Part shown: piece by piece, positions 34,501 to 42,389 of the stretch
Layout: each line of letters begins with the position of its first letter
How positions within the stretch are numbered: the first letter of the stretch is position 1
NCBI GenBank assembly: GCA_934248055.1
Contig: CAKQKI010000001.1
Span: forward strand, 186,001-250,000
Direction of reading: 5' to 3'
DNA length: 64,000 nucleotides
Source of the DNA: an uncultured Clostridia bacterium
GTDB taxonomy: Bacteria; Bacillota; Clostridia; Christensenellales; Borkfalkiaceae
Program-made: the position numbers and the translations under genes
Notes under the pieces: model-generated
Database searches by the model: none
Told to the model about the DNA's origin: nothing
The model's input: the letters and a program-made list of their open reading frames with translations, nothing else

Positions 34501-35171
34501 ACGTCTTGCGGAACGGCGTCTGCCTTATCAATGTAATGAACGTCGTTGGTAGCAACGGTTTTAATGCCGTATTGCTTTGCAAAAACCCTGAGTTGCGCGT
34601 TTACGTATTGCTGTTCTTCGAGTCCGTGATTCTGAAGTTCGAGATAAAAATCTTCGCCGAAAGTATCTTTAAAAAACCTTACGAGTTCTTCGGCTTTTTT
34701 AAGGTCGTGGTGAAGTATCGCCTGCGGAATATCGCCGCCGATACATGCGGAAGTGCAAATAAGACCTTCGTGATGCGTAGCAAGAGTTTTAAGGTCGATA
34801 CGCGGTTTATAATAAAATCCGTCGCGGAAGGCAATCGCATTCAAAAGCGAAATGTTTTTATATCCCGTTTCGTTTTTAACAAGCAGAATAAGGTGACGGC
34901 GATCTCTGTACCCTTCGGCGTCGTCCGTTTTAAGTTTTCCTTTAACGGTAAGATCGTCGCATACGTAAAATTCCGTTCCGAAAATAGGCTTTATTTTTTC
35001 TTTCGTGCAAGCGTCGAAAAACGCAACCGCGCCGTACATATTGCCGTGGTCGGTCATAGCGATAGCGGGCATGCCGAGTTGTTTCGCGCGTTTCGTCACG
35101 CGGGAAATTTTCGCCATTCCGTCAAGTAACGAATATTCGGTGTGAAGATGAAGGTGAACGAATTCTTTCAT
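31587..35171 (-). CDS. dnaE: DNA polymerase III alpha subunit
   Basis: 1194 residues. N-terminal PHP domain (HLHTEYSLLDGMAKI, TDHGNMYGAV), polymerase core with catalytic PDFDVDFED and GPGRGSGAGSIVAY, a helix-hairpin-helix region, and an OB fold (VEFGGLITGVKKV). No exonuclease domain, so it is DnaE rather than PolC. In Firmicutes with PolC, DnaE extends primers; PolC is not in this window. ATGA overlap with hemW. Confidence 0.96.
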   Translation of the reverse strand: MKEFVHLHLHTEYSLLDGMAKISRVTKRAKQLGMPAIAMTDHGNMYGAVAFFDACTKEKIKPIFGTEFYVCDDLTVKGKLKTDDAEGYRDRRHLILLVKNETGYKNISLLNAIAFRDGFYYKPRIDLKTLATHHEGLICTSACIGGDIPQAILHHDLKKAEELVRFFKDTFGEDFYLELQNHGLEEQQYVNAQLRVFAKQYGIKTVATNDVHYIDKADAVPQDVLMCVQTSVNIDTPNRMKMPCDEFYLKTYDEMLAALPDDEDALQTTLEIADKCNFGFVYGHYMFPHYKPENGDTPIVFIRKLINEGIKIKYGAETKEIRERIEMELSVIEKQGFIEYYLIVWDYINAARKMGISVGPGRGSGAGSIVAYLINITDIDPLKYNLYFERFLNSERVSAPDFDVDFEDSRRQEVIEYVRGKYGYDTVAKIITFGTMAAKNAIKDVGRVLNVPYADLDKVTKAMPNKVVKNGRTLDIGRPNILQKVFGFYEPTEKELKDGITDYTVPELREMYDENPEIKKVVDIAMKLEDAPRQSSTHACGVIIGADVLDRHMPLSRNGDDITSQYTGVELEHLGFLKMDFLGLRNLSDIKMCIEYVKENHGVDVVFDRNGYDDPKVYDLISSGNTTAIFQIESGGFKDFLSKLRPSCLEDIVAAVSLYRPGPMDSIPRFIKNKHNPESVKFAHPLLEPILKQTYGCIVYQEQVMKIVQELAGYTLGQADMVRRMMGKKKVAEMEKEVETFINGKPETVDEHGKISRAIDGCLKRGVPEDVARQVWNEMKDFAKYAFNKSHAAAYSLVTYQTAYLKCYYEPEFLAAVLNNRITNIKEITNYVSYAKDEKIPVLQPDINESKAYFSVKDGKIRFGLAAVKGVGIGVIEDIIKEREKGGKFASFEDFAMRSVQYVNKRLVENLIYAGAFDCFGVYRSRLIAAYEDVLDKASVIYKEKESNQISLFSMLEEPEKIVAVYPEVSEYDLKTKLGYEKSVVGVYVTGHPLAHYENELKQLSFSTALFMNKEENDYGEIIYTDVQDGMSVEFGGLITGVKKVTTRSGSYMCILTIEDLYGAVECVMFPKVYDKYKNAVEQDAIVKISGKLQLRDGREPSVMIEKFSSLESGAKAEETTTDAKKQYLGITADGLDDFNELLEILSGYPGDITVLVKKDGKKYKLNEKIRSCRGLYSELMSILDEKDVIFFEK

Positions 35172-36277
35172 ATAAAATCTACCAGAATGCTGTTTTGAAC
35201 GTATAAATATTCGTCTTTTATCTTGATTCTGTCCGAAAAAACGTCGAGATAAGATAAATTTTTGTTAATTGCCGATTTAAAGTCGCTCGTAAACTCCGTG
35301 CCGAACGCCGACTTATACTCTTTAAAATCAACGCCGTAGCAGGTTCTTAAAGCAAGCATCGCAAACTCGCCTTTTGCGTCTTTTTCCGTTACGTTTTCAG
35401 AAAAAACTTCGGGATATTTACCCGAGAGAATACAGTGAACGTATTCGTCGATACTTTCGGTTTCGGTAAATCGCCTGCCGTTTATAAACGACGACGCGCC
35501 TACGCCCGCGCCGAGATATTCGCCACGCTTCCAGTAATTCATATTATGACGGGAATAATACCCGTCTTTGCAAAAATTACTGACTTCGTAGCGGTTAAAC
35601 CCCTTTTCTTTCAGATAAATCACCGCTTTTTCGTAAACGTCGGCAACTTCGTCTTCCGACGGAAGTTCGCCGTTAAGATACCGCGTAAACATAGGCGTTC
35701 CTTCTTCCGCTTTCAATGCGTAAAGGGATACGTGCCTGACGTTTTCGTGCGCGGTTGCCGCGTCAATCGACTTTTTTACGTCGTTAAACGTTTCGTCGGG
35801 AAGCCCTATCATAACGTCGACCGATGTATTGTATTCTTTCAGAAGTTCCATCGAAAACTCAAAATCGCTAAGCGTATGAATACGGTTAAGCCGCCTTAAA
35901 GTTTCGTCGTTTGCGCTCTGAAGCCCTACGCTGTATCTGTTTATTCCTGCGTTTTTATATACTTTTAGTTTATCGGCGTTTATTGTCCCCGGATTAACTT
36001 CCAAAGTGATTTCGGCGTTTTTATCGACGCTGTAAAGAGTGTAAATCTGTTTGAGCGCGCCGTAAATATATTTAGGTTCCACAAAACTCGGCGTTCCGCC
36101 GCCGAAATATATCGTGTTTATTATTTTATTCTTTAAACCGTCCGCCCTGTATCTAAGTTCTTTATACAAACACGCAAAATACGCTTCCGCCTTTCCCGTT
36201 TCTTTAGGGAAAGAAGCAAAATCGCAGTACGTGCATTTGCTTTTACAAAACGGCACGTGAACGTAAATACCTGCCAT
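35168..36277 (-). CDS. hemW: Radical SAM heme chaperone HemW-like (coproporphyrinogen oxidase-like)
   Basis: 369 residues from ATG 36277. Radical SAM cluster motif CKSKCTYC in YVHVPFCKSKCTYCDFAS, then IYFGGGTPSFVE and EVNPGTINADKL, and a C-terminal HemW domain. Once called HemN; the CxxxCxxCxF without the fourth HemN cysteine points to HemW, which inserts heme into proteins. Placed between lepA and dnaE, overlapping dnaE by ATGA. Confidence 0.92.
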   Translation of the reverse strand: MAGIYVHVPFCKSKCTYCDFASFPKETGKAEAYFACLYKELRYRADGLKNKIINTIYFGGGTPSFVEPKYIYGALKQIYTLYSVDKNAEITLEVNPGTINADKLKVYKNAGINRYSVGLQSANDETLRRLNRIHTLSDFEFSMELLKEYNTSVDVMIGLPDETFNDVKKSIDAATAHENVRHVSLYALKAEEGTPMFTRYLNGELPSEDEVADVYEKAVIYLKEKGFNRYEVSNFCKDGYYSRHNMNYWKRGEYLGAGVGASSFINGRRFTETESIDEYVHCILSGKYPEVFSENVTEKDAKGEFAMLALRTCYGVDFKEYKSAFGTEFTSDFKSAINKNLSYLDVFSDRIKIKDEYLYVQNSILVDFI

Positions 36278-36279
36278 AA

Positions 36280-38094
36280 TCAATCGTCCGAATCGAGTTT
36301 GAGTATCGAAGTAAACGCTTCGCTCGGGATTTCTACCGAGCCGAGTTTACGCATCTTCTTTTTGCCTTCTTTCTGCTTTTCAAGAAGTTTTTTCTTACGC
36401 GTTATATCGCCGCCGTAGCATTTCGCAAGAACGTCTTTCCTTAAGGCTTTGACCGTTTCCCGCGCTATTACCTTGCCGCCTATAGCCGCCTGCACGGGTA
36501 TTTCAAACATCTGGCGCGGTATAACTTCTTTTAATTTTTCAGCCATTGCTCTGCCGCGCGGATAAGCCTTGTCTTTATGGACTATTACGGAAAGAGCGTC
36601 GCAAATTTCGCCGTTTAAAAGTATATCGAGTTTCTGAAGTTCGGAGCGTTTATAACCCGCAAGTTCGTAATCGAACGAAGCGTATCCGCGCGTTCTCGAT
36701 TTAAGTCCGTCGAAAAAGTCGAAAACAACTTCGTTAAGGGGAAGTTGATAGTTCATTTTTACCCTTTTCGCGTCTATATACGACATATCTTCGAACACGC
36801 ATCGCTTTTCCTGACACAAATCCATAATCGCACCCACGTATTCGGGCGGAGTATAAATATTTGCTTCGATAACGGGTTCTTCCATATAATCTATTTCGGT
36901 TACGGGCGGAAGCCTTGACGGGTTTTCTACGGTAAGAACGGTGCCGTCCGTTTTATGAACGATATAAGAAACGGAAGGCGCGGTGGTTACTATATCGAGA
37001 CCGAATTCGCGCTCAAGACGTTCTTCTATTATTTCCATATGCAAAAGCCCTAAAAACCCGCAACGAAAACCGAAGCCGAGAGCCGCCGAGTTATCGGGTT
37101 CGAACGTAAGAGCGGCGTCGTTGAGTTTAAGTTTTAAAAGCGCTTCTTTAAGGTCTGCGAATTTTGAGCCGTCAAGCGGATATATACCGCTGAAAACGAC
37201 GGGCTGAGCCTTTTTATACCCGGGGAGCGGTTCCTTTGCGGGGTTGTTTACGTCGTAAACGGTATCGCCAACTTCTATATCCATAATCGATTTTATAGAA
37301 GCCGCAATATAACCGACTTCTCCCGAACGAAGAGATTTTTCGGGGCGCAATGCGGGATTGAACGTTCCCACTTCTACCACGTCAAACACTTTATCCGACA
37401 TAAAGGTTTTAATTTTCGTTCCGGGTTTTACAACGCCGTCAGCAATTCTTACGAAAAGTATAACGCCTTTGAAATTATCGTAATAACTGTCGAAAATAAG
37501 CGCTTTGAGCGGAGCGTCGTCGTCGCCCTGCGGAGCGGGAATATCGGTTACTATTCTTTCAAGAACTTCTTCTATGTTTATTCCCGTTTTTGCCGATATC
37601 CGCGGCGCGGAAGACCCGTCAAGCCCGATAACATCTTCTATTTCTTTTGCAACGGAATCGGGATCTGCCGACGGCAGATCTATTTTATTTATAACGGGCA
37701 TTATTTCAAGATTATTGTCGAGCGCGAGATATACGTTAGCAAGCGTCTGAGCCTGAATCCCCTGCGACGCGTCCACGATAAGTATCGCGCCTTCGCACGC
37801 TTTTAAACTCCGCGAAACTTCGTAAGTAAAGTCCACGTGTCCCGGGGTATCTATAAGATTAAAAATATATTCGTTTCCGTCTTTTGCTTTATAAAGCATT
37901 CTTACGGGAGTAAGTTTTATGGTTATTCCCCTTTCGCGTTCAAGATCCATCGAATCGAGAAGTTGTTCTTCCATATCTCTTGCGGAAACCTGCCCCGTCA
38001 TTTCGATAAGCCTGTCCGCAAGCGTGGATTTGCCGTGGTCGATATGCGCTATTATGCAAAAATTTCTTATATTGTTTTTAACGGTAACTGCCAT
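36280..38094 (-). CDS. lepA: Elongation factor 4 (LepA), back-translocating GTPase
   Basis: 604 residues. G1 [15 protein letters not shown]3 DTPGH, G4 NKID; EF-G-like domains II, III, V and the LepA C-terminal domain with [11 protein letters not shown] and [12 protein letters not shown]. Ribosome rescue/quality GTPase. Start is 7 nt after a TATAAT and has no Shine-Dalgarno. Leads the lepA-hemW-dnaE operon. Confidence 0.97.
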   Translation of the reverse strand: MAVTVKNNIRNFCIIAHIDHGKSTLADRLIEMTGQVSARDMEEQLLDSMDLERERGITIKLTPVRMLYKAKDGNEYIFNLIDTPGHVDFTYEVSRSLKACEGAILIVDASQGIQAQTLANVYLALDNNLEIMPVINKIDLPSADPDSVAKEIEDVIGLDGSSAPRISAKTGINIEEVLERIVTDIPAPQGDDDAPLKALIFDSYYDNFKGVILFVRIADGVVKPGTKIKTFMSDKVFDVVEVGTFNPALRPEKSLRSGEVGYIAASIKSIMDIEVGDTVYDVNNPAKEPLPGYKKAQPVVFSGIYPLDGSKFADLKEALLKLKLNDAALTFEPDNSAALGFGFRCGFLGLLHMEIIEERLEREFGLDIVTTAPSVSYIVHKTDGTVLTVENPSRLPPVTEIDYMEEPVIEANIYTPPEYVGAIMDLCQEKRCVFEDMSYIDAKRVKMNYQLPLNEVVFDFFDGLKSRTRGYASFDYELAGYKRSELQKLDILLNGEICDALSVIVHKDKAYPRGRAMAEKLKEVIPRQMFEIPVQAAIGGKVIARETVKALRKDVLAKCYGGDITRKKKLLEKQKEGKKKMRKLGSVEIPSEAFTSILKLDSDD

Positions 38095-38101
38095 AGTAAA
38101 T

Positions 38102-38163
38102 ATTATACAATATTACTTAAAAAAAAACAAGCGCTTGCAATATCTTTAAAAAAGTGTTATAAT
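38102..38163. promoter_or_regulatory. Divergent lepA / GDPD promoters sharing a palindrome
   Basis: Minus: TTGTTT (38125-38130), 17 nt, TATAAT (38102-38107), 7 nt to the lepA ATG. Plus: TTGCAA (38135-38140), 17 nt, TATAAT (38158-38163), 19 nt to the GDPD ATG with its own GAGG site. The perfect palindrome CAAGCGCTTG (38128-38137) touches both -35 boxes and may be an operator. Confidence 0.65.
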
Positions 38164-38182
38164 GCGCGTTGAGGTTATTTAT

Positions 38183-38923
38183 ATGAAATATGAAAATACG
38201 GAATGGCTTTTTACCGTTCCCATTGCGCACCGCGGATTATACGGCGACGGCGCGCCCGAAAATTCACGTCCTGCCTACCTTGCGGCGATAAACGAAGGGT
38301 ACGCGATAGAACTCGACGTTCAGATGTCGTCCGATAAAAAATTGTTTTGCTATCACGACGATAATTTAAAGCGCGTTTGCGGCGTAAACAGAGATATACG
38401 CGACCTTACCGCCGAAGAAATTTCAAAACTTCGCCTTGACGGTACCGACGAAAAGATTATGACTTTCGGCGAAGTGCTTGCTCTTATCGCCGATAAAACG
38501 CCCGTTCTTATAGAAATGAAATCTCAACTTAATCCCGGTCTTGAAGAACTGCTTGCAAAAGAACTTGAAAACTACGACGGCAGGTTTGCCGTTCAGAGTT
38601 TTAACGCCACGATGGTTAAAAGATTTCAAAAACTTATGCCGAAAGTAAAAACGGGCGTTTTAACCACGCGCGAAAGTTCCGATCTCGTTCCGAAAATAGT
38701 AAATTTCGCAATGCACAGGCTTTGGTACGGCTTGTATCTTAAATTCGATTTTTTGAATATGCGAATCGAAGATTTACCGCGCTATGAAAAAAAATTAAAA
38801 AAATTCAGAGTTATTTGCTGGACCGCAAAAACGAACGAAGATATTAAAATCGCCGAAAAATACGCCGAAAACGTTATTTTTGAAAAAACGGTAACGGACC
38901 TTGGAAAATTTGCAAAACGCTGA
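38183..38923 (+). CDS. Glycerophosphodiester phosphodiesterase (GDPD family)
   Basis: 246 residues from ATG 38183. TIM-barrel with AHRG (general base His), PENS, the metal-binding ELDVQMSSD and the second catalytic His in CYHDDNLKRV. Splits glycerophosphodiesters into glycerol 3-phosphate and an alcohol. No signal peptide, so probably cytoplasmic. An upstream ATG is inside the -10 box and cannot be used. Confidence 0.9.
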   Translation: MKYENTEWLFTVPIAHRGLYGDGAPENSRPAYLAAINEGYAIELDVQMSSDKKLFCYHDDNLKRVCGVNRDIRDLTAEEISKLRLDGTDEKIMTFGEVLALIADKTPVLIEMKSQLNPGLEELLAKELENYDGRFAVQSFNATMVKRFQKLMPKVKTGVLTTRESSDLVPKIVNFAMHRLWYGLYLKFDFLNMRIEDLPRYEKKLKKFRVICWTAKTNEDIKIAEKYAENVIFEKTVTDLGKFAKR

Positions 38924-38928
38924 ATTAA

Positions 38929-38960
38929 AAAAACGCCCCGATAAATTTCGGGGCGTTTTT
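38929..38960. terminator. Bidirectional terminator
   Basis: 13-bp stem AAAAACGCCCCGA / TCGGGGCGTTTTT with a 6-nt loop. It directly touches the stop of the convergent YfbR-like gene. Confidence 0.9.
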
Positions 38961-39538
38961 CAATCGAGTTCGTCAAGCGTAAGTTCGTAAGACGGTAAAA
39001 TATTTTCAACGAAATATTTTACTTCTTCTCTTTCGCTGTTTTTAAGTTCCTTATAAATGCTTTCTTTCGCTTTGATAAATTCCGAATTGCCCGATTTCAC
39101 TTCTTCCGCGCATTTAAGATACGCCGCTATTTTGTCTGCCGCTTTCATGATTTTATATTCTTCCGACGATTCGTCGGGAATAACGTACTTTTCATATTCA
39201 AAGCGGAATTCTTCGGGTAATTTACTCAGAATTTTTTCGCTTGCTCCGCGTTCGATATCTTTATACGCCGAATTTATTTCTTTGTTGAAATATTTTATGG
39301 GCGTGGGTAAATCGCCCGTAATAACTTCGCCCGTTTCGTGATACTGAGCGTATAAAACGACTTTTAATATATCCGCCGAGCCGCCGAAATAAACGTTTTT
39401 AACCGTAGCGAGAGCGTGCGCCACCATAGATACCTGTTCGGTATGCTCCATAACGTTTTCTTCTATGGTAGAACGCATAAGCGACCAGCGTTTTATGTAT
39501 TTAAGCCTGTTAAGATATGCAAAAAAATCGTACTTCAT
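38960..39538 (-). CDS. HD-domain protein of the YfbR 5'-nucleotidase family, altered HD motif
   Basis: 192 residues from the second ATG (39538). The fold signature is clear: NVMEHTEQVSMVAHALA, GDLPTPIKYFN and AADKIAAYL. YfbR enzymes dephosphorylate deoxynucleoside 5'-monophosphates using the metal ligands H, HD, D. Here the first His is His32 and the last Asp is Asp135, but the HD pair reads His67-Glu68 (YHETGEV). Activity may be changed. A TATAAT with extended TG lies 6 nt before this ATG (immediately before the other ATG), with a TTGTAA -35. Confidence 0.8.
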   Translation of the reverse strand: MKYDFFAYLNRLKYIKRWSLMRSTIEENVMEHTEQVSMVAHALATVKNVYFGGSADILKVVLYAQYHETGEVITGDLPTPIKYFNKEINSAYKDIERGASEKILSKLPEEFRFEYEKYVIPDESSEEYKIMKAADKIAAYLKCAEEVKSGNSEFIKAKESIYKELKNSEREEVKYFVENILPSYELTLDELD

Positions 39539-39544
39539 ATTCAT

Positions 39545-39573
39545 ATTATACCACCATCGTATTTATTTTACAA
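39545..39573 (-). promoter_or_regulatory. Promoter next to the YfbR-like start
   Basis: TTGTAA (39568-39573), 17 nt, TATAAT (39545-39550) with TGG just before it (extended -10). The ATG at 39538 lies 6 nt on; GGTGG upstream could act as a weak ribosome-binding site for the first ATG only if transcription starts further upstream. Confidence 0.55.
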
Positions 39574-39591
39574 TATTATACGGCTAAATAA

Positions 39592-39620
39592 TTGACAAAA
39601 GACTGTCAAAATTATATAAT
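39592..39620 (+). promoter_or_regulatory. SigA-type promoter of the TPP riboswitch-thiT unit
   Basis: TTGACA, 17 nt, TATAAT, followed within 15 nt by the riboswitch. Confidence 0.85.
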
Positions 39621-39633
39621 CGATACAAAATAA

Positions 39634-39740
39634 ACGCAGGGGTGCTTTGTAAGCCGCTTAACCGCAAGCGATCAGGCTAACAAGGCTGAGATTATACCCT
39701 TTGAACCTGTCGGGGTAATGCCTGAATGGAAGAAGTTTTT
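39634..39740 (+). promoter_or_regulatory. TPP riboswitch (THI element)
   Basis: Contains the conserved core GGGGTGC near the 5' end, CTGAGA (39686-39691), ACCCTTTGAACCTG (39696-39709) and GTAATGCC (39715-39722) in the correct order, all thiamine pyrophosphate aptamer hallmarks. It is followed by a terminator-type expression platform and by thiT. Confidence 0.95.
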
Positions 39741-39765
39741 TCGCGCGCGCCGCGAAGTCTTTTTA

Positions 39766-39798
39766 CCCCGCAAAATTTCAGTGCGGGGCTTGTTTTTT
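39766..39798 (+). terminator. Riboswitch-controlled attenuator
   Basis: CCCCGC / GCGGGG stem followed by CTTGTTTTTT, between the aptamer and the thiT ribosome-binding site. With TPP bound, transcription would stop here. Confidence 0.8.
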
Positions 39799-39816
39799 GC
39801 GTTTTAAAGGAGCAAT

Positions 39817-40500
39817 ATGCTTAATTTATTGTCTGTTTTCGGCTTTTTAGATAAAGAGCCCACGAGTTCGGCGGTTATTATCATCAATGCCGCTATGCTC
39901 GTTGCTTTGGTTGTGATAATCGCCGTAATTTCCGTAAAAAGAAAATCGTTTAACACTAAAACGATAGTTTTCGGCGGTATTTCGGTCGCTTTGAGTTTTG
40001 CTTTGTCATTCGTGAAAGTATACAGTTCGCCGTTCGGCGGAAGCGTAACTCTTGCAAGCCTTTTGCCGATTTGCGTGTTTGCCTATGCTTTCGGAATTGC
40101 CCCCGCTCTTTTCGTCGGAGTTACTTACGGAATGCTGCAATTTTTTCAAAGCCCGAGTTTGTATACTTACGCCACTCTATTTCTCGACTATATTCTGCCG
40201 TTTTCGTCCGTCGTTATGACGGCGGTTGCGAGAAAATTCATTAAAAACGAAACGGCGGGACTTCTGATCGGAATTTTTCTTACCTGCGCTTTCAGATTTG
40301 CCTGCCATTTCGGTTCGGGAATAATATTTTTTAACGCCGGTTATATCGTTTCGGGCTTACCTGCAGACAACGCTTTTATATATTCCTTCTGCTATAACGC
40401 CATATATTTAGTGCCTGATACTCTTATAACGATTATCGCCGCTTTTATACTTGAAAAAACCCGCGTTATTCCGCGGCTTATAAAAATTTCGGAAACGTAA
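39817..40500 (+). CDS. thiT: ThiT thiamine transporter, ECF S component
   Basis: 227 residues, about six to seven membrane helices. The family block GGSVTLASLLPICVFAYAFG and LFLDYILPFSSV match ThiT, the substrate-binding subunit of an ECF-type thiamine importer. EcfA/EcfT are not here, as expected for group II transporters that share a common module. AAAGGAG ribosome-binding site. TPP riboswitch control fits uptake of thiamine. Confidence 0.93.
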   Translation: MLNLLSVFGFLDKEPTSSAVIIINAAMLVALVVIIAVISVKRKSFNTKTIVFGGISVALSFALSFVKVYSSPFGGSVTLASLLPICVFAYAFGIAPALFVGVTYGMLQFFQSPSLYTYATLFLDYILPFSSVVMTAVARKFIKNETAGLLIGIFLTCAFRFACHFGSGIIFFNAGYIVSGLPADNAFIYSFCYNAIYLVPDTLITIIAAFILEKTRVIPRLIKISET

Positions 40501-40525
40501 AAAAAGGCTTTTAAAGCCTTTTTTT
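40501..40525. terminator. Bidirectional terminator
   Basis: AAAAAGGCTTT / AAAGCCTTTTT with T run, between thiT and the convergent hypothetical gene whose stop it reaches. Confidence 0.85.
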
Positions 40526-40925
40526 ATTCGCAAATTTTTTCGTATTTATTTTCTTTATAATACCTTTCTTTCGCTTTTACGTATCTTGCAGAAAGGTTTA
40601 ACGTGTAACGCTGTTTCTGCTCGTAAGATAAAGTATCGAAATACGCTTTGTCGGTAAGCCTGCCGAGCGCGTCGCTCACCTCGCCGAAGTTATCGAGAAT
40701 ATCTTTTACTTTCAGGTAAAAATCTTCGTCCTCGTTCTTGACGCCGCGAACGGTTACCGCGGCTTTCGTCTGATAGTACTCCACGACTTTCGAAGCGTTC
40801 GTTCCGTCTTCCGCGGCGCGTTTCACTTCGCTGTCTACCTTGGCTTTGTAGTTTTGCCAAAAGGAACTTTTAAGTCTCTTTTTGGCTTCTTTTGCGTATT
40901 CTTTGATACTTTTTTCCGAGTTCAT
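40524..40925 (-). CDS. Hypothetical protein downstream of rpsU
   Basis: 133 residues, not recognised. Soluble, strongly charged, mostly helical by composition (KEYAKEAKKRLKSSFWQNYKAKVDSEVKRA), no membrane segment. Ribosome-binding site GGAGG. It follows rpsU on the same strand with a hairpin between, so it may be expressed at a lower level by read-through. A GatB/YqeY-type neighbour is common after rpsU, but this is not it. Confidence 0.65.
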   Translation of the reverse strand: MNSEKSIKEYAKEAKKRLKSSFWQNYKAKVDSEVKRAAEDGTNASKVVEYYQTKAAVTVRGVKNEDEDFYLKVKDILDNFGEVSDALGRLTDKAYFDTLSYEQKQRYTLNLSARYVKAKERYYKENKYEKICE

Positions 40926-40937
40926 TACTATCCTCCA

Positions 40938-40969
40938 TAAAAAATTGTCCGCAAAACGAGTTTGCGGAC
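40938..40969 (-). terminator. Terminator/attenuator after rpsU
   Basis: GTCCGCAAA / TTTGCGGAC with a 5-nt loop, followed on the minus strand by AATTTTTTA just before the ribosome-binding site of the next gene. Confidence 0.75.
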
Positions 40970-40984
40970 GTAAAACTTATTTGC

Positions 40985-41164
40985 TCAGCCTTTCATATTT
41001 CTCTTACGAGCGGCTTCTGCTTTCTTTTTTCTCCTTACGGAAGGTCTTTCATAAAACTCTTTGCGACGAAGATCGCCTATAATCCCGTCACGCGAACATT
41101 TACGTTTAAATCTTCTGAGCGCGCTGTCAAGCGTTTCGTTTTCTCCGACTCTAACGGTAGACAT
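40985..41164 (-). CDS. rpsU: Ribosomal protein S21 (bS21)
   Basis: 59-residue protein beginning [19 protein letters not shown], followed by [18 protein letters not shown] and a basic tail [16 protein letters not shown]. These are diagnostic for bS21 of the small ribosomal subunit, which helps mRNA binding near the 16S 3' end. GGAGGG ribosome-binding site and a strong promoter upstream. Short, but certain. Confidence 0.97.
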   Translation of the reverse strand: MSTVRVGENETLDSALRRFKRKCSRDGIIGDLRRKEFYERPSVRRKKKAEAARKRNMKG

Positions 41165-41217
41165 ATTACAACCCTCCTTTGCCCTACGGCGTAAGAATAC
41201 TTTATTAAAGCCCCTTT

Positions 41218-41247
41218 ATTATATCAAAAGCGTAAAAAATTTGTCAA
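41218..41247 (-). promoter_or_regulatory. SigA-type promoter of rpsU
   Basis: TTGACA (41242-41247), 18 nt, TATAAT (41218-41223) with TGA before it, on the minus strand; leader of about 50 nt. The rest of the roughly 200-bp gap up to recA shows nothing clear. Confidence 0.85.
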
Positions 41248-41364
41248 CTGTTATTATGCCGTTTTATGCATTTTTTTTATTCTCTTATAATTCGACGAAT
41301 TTCGACGTTTTTCTCGTTCTTAACGCAGTTACATAATAAGAGTTTATTATAAAACGCTCAATGA

Positions 41365-42369
41365 TTATAGTTTGGCGGTCGTTTTTTCTTTATACGCCGC
41401 GCGTATTTTTTCTTCAATTTCGTTGCGGATTTCTTCGTTGTTTAACAAATAATCTTTCGCCTTTTCTCTGCCCTGAGCGAATTTATCTCCGTTATACGAG
41501 AACCACGCGCCCGACTTATCGATAATGCCGTACTCCACGCCGAGATCCACAAGGCAACCTTCCTGAGATATGCCCTTTCCGTAAATAATATCGAATTCTG
41601 CCGTTTTAAACGGCGGAGCGAGTTTGTTTTTAACGATTTTTGCTTTCGTTCTGTTGCCGAACATACCTTCGGTATCTTTCAAAGCGTCCGCTTTTCTTAC
41701 GTCTATTCTTACGCTTGCGTAAAATTTAAGCGCTTTTCCGCCCGGAGTCGTTTCGGGATTGCCGAACATAACGCCTACCTTTTCGCGAAGTTGATTGATA
41801 AATATAACGCACGTTTTACTCTTGTTGGTAATGCCCGTAAGTTTTCTGAGCGCCTGCGACATAAGTCTTGCCTGCAAGCCGACGTGAGAATCTCCCATAT
41901 CGCCTTCGATTTCCGCTTTCGGAGTAAGCGCCGCTACCGAGTCGATTACCACGATGTCAACCGCGCCGCTTCTTACAAGGCTTTCCGTAATATCGAGAGC
42001 CTGTTCGCCCGTATCGGGTTGCGAAACGTATAAATCTTCGAGATTAACGCCGAGTTTAGCGGCATACGCGGGATCGAGAGCATGCTCGGCGTCGATGAAC
42101 GCCGCGATTCCGCCGTTCTTTTGCGTTTCCGCTATAACGTGCAAAGCAACCGTCGTTTTGCCCGAAGATTCGGGTCCGTAAATCTCAACGATACGTCCTC
42201 TCGGTACGCCGCCCGTTCCGAGCGCAAGATCGAGCGCAAGACAACCCGTAGGGATAACTTCGATATTAACGTCCGCCGCGCCTGCGCCGAGTTTCATTAT
42301 CGCACCTTTTCCGTATTGCTTTTCAATCTGACTTAGTACCTGTTCGAGTGCTTTCTGTTTTTCGTCCAT
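41365..42369 (-). CDS. recA: Recombinase RecA
   Basis: 334 residues from ATG 42369, which has GAGGA at proper distance; an ATG 6 nt upstream is too close to the site. Walker [10 protein letters not shown], Walker [10 protein letters not shown], and the loop L2 region with [23 protein letters not shown] strand exchange and LexA/SOS coprotease; no LexA box was noticed. Leads from cinA. Confidence 0.98.
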   Translation of the reverse strand: MDEKQKALEQVLSQIEKQYGKGAIMKLGAGAADVNIEVIPTGCLALDLALGTGGVPRGRIVEIYGPESSGKTTVALHVIAETQKNGGIAAFIDAEHALDPAYAAKLGVNLEDLYVSQPDTGEQALDITESLVRSGAVDIVVIDSVAALTPKAEIEGDMGDSHVGLQARLMSQALRKLTGITNKSKTCVIFINQLREKVGVMFGNPETTPGGKALKFYASVRIDVRKADALKDTEGMFGNRTKAKIVKNKLAPPFKTAEFDIIYGKGISQEGCLVDLGVEYGIIDKSGAWFSYNGDKFAQGREKAKDYLLNNEEIRNEIEEKIRAAYKEKTTAKL

Positions 42370-42389
42370 AATCATTCCTCACTTATTGT

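Noticed and set aside
34305..35129. 274-codon frame opposite dnaE
   Set aside because: Antisense shadow of the DnaE PHP/polymerase region; no ribosome-binding site or family similarity.
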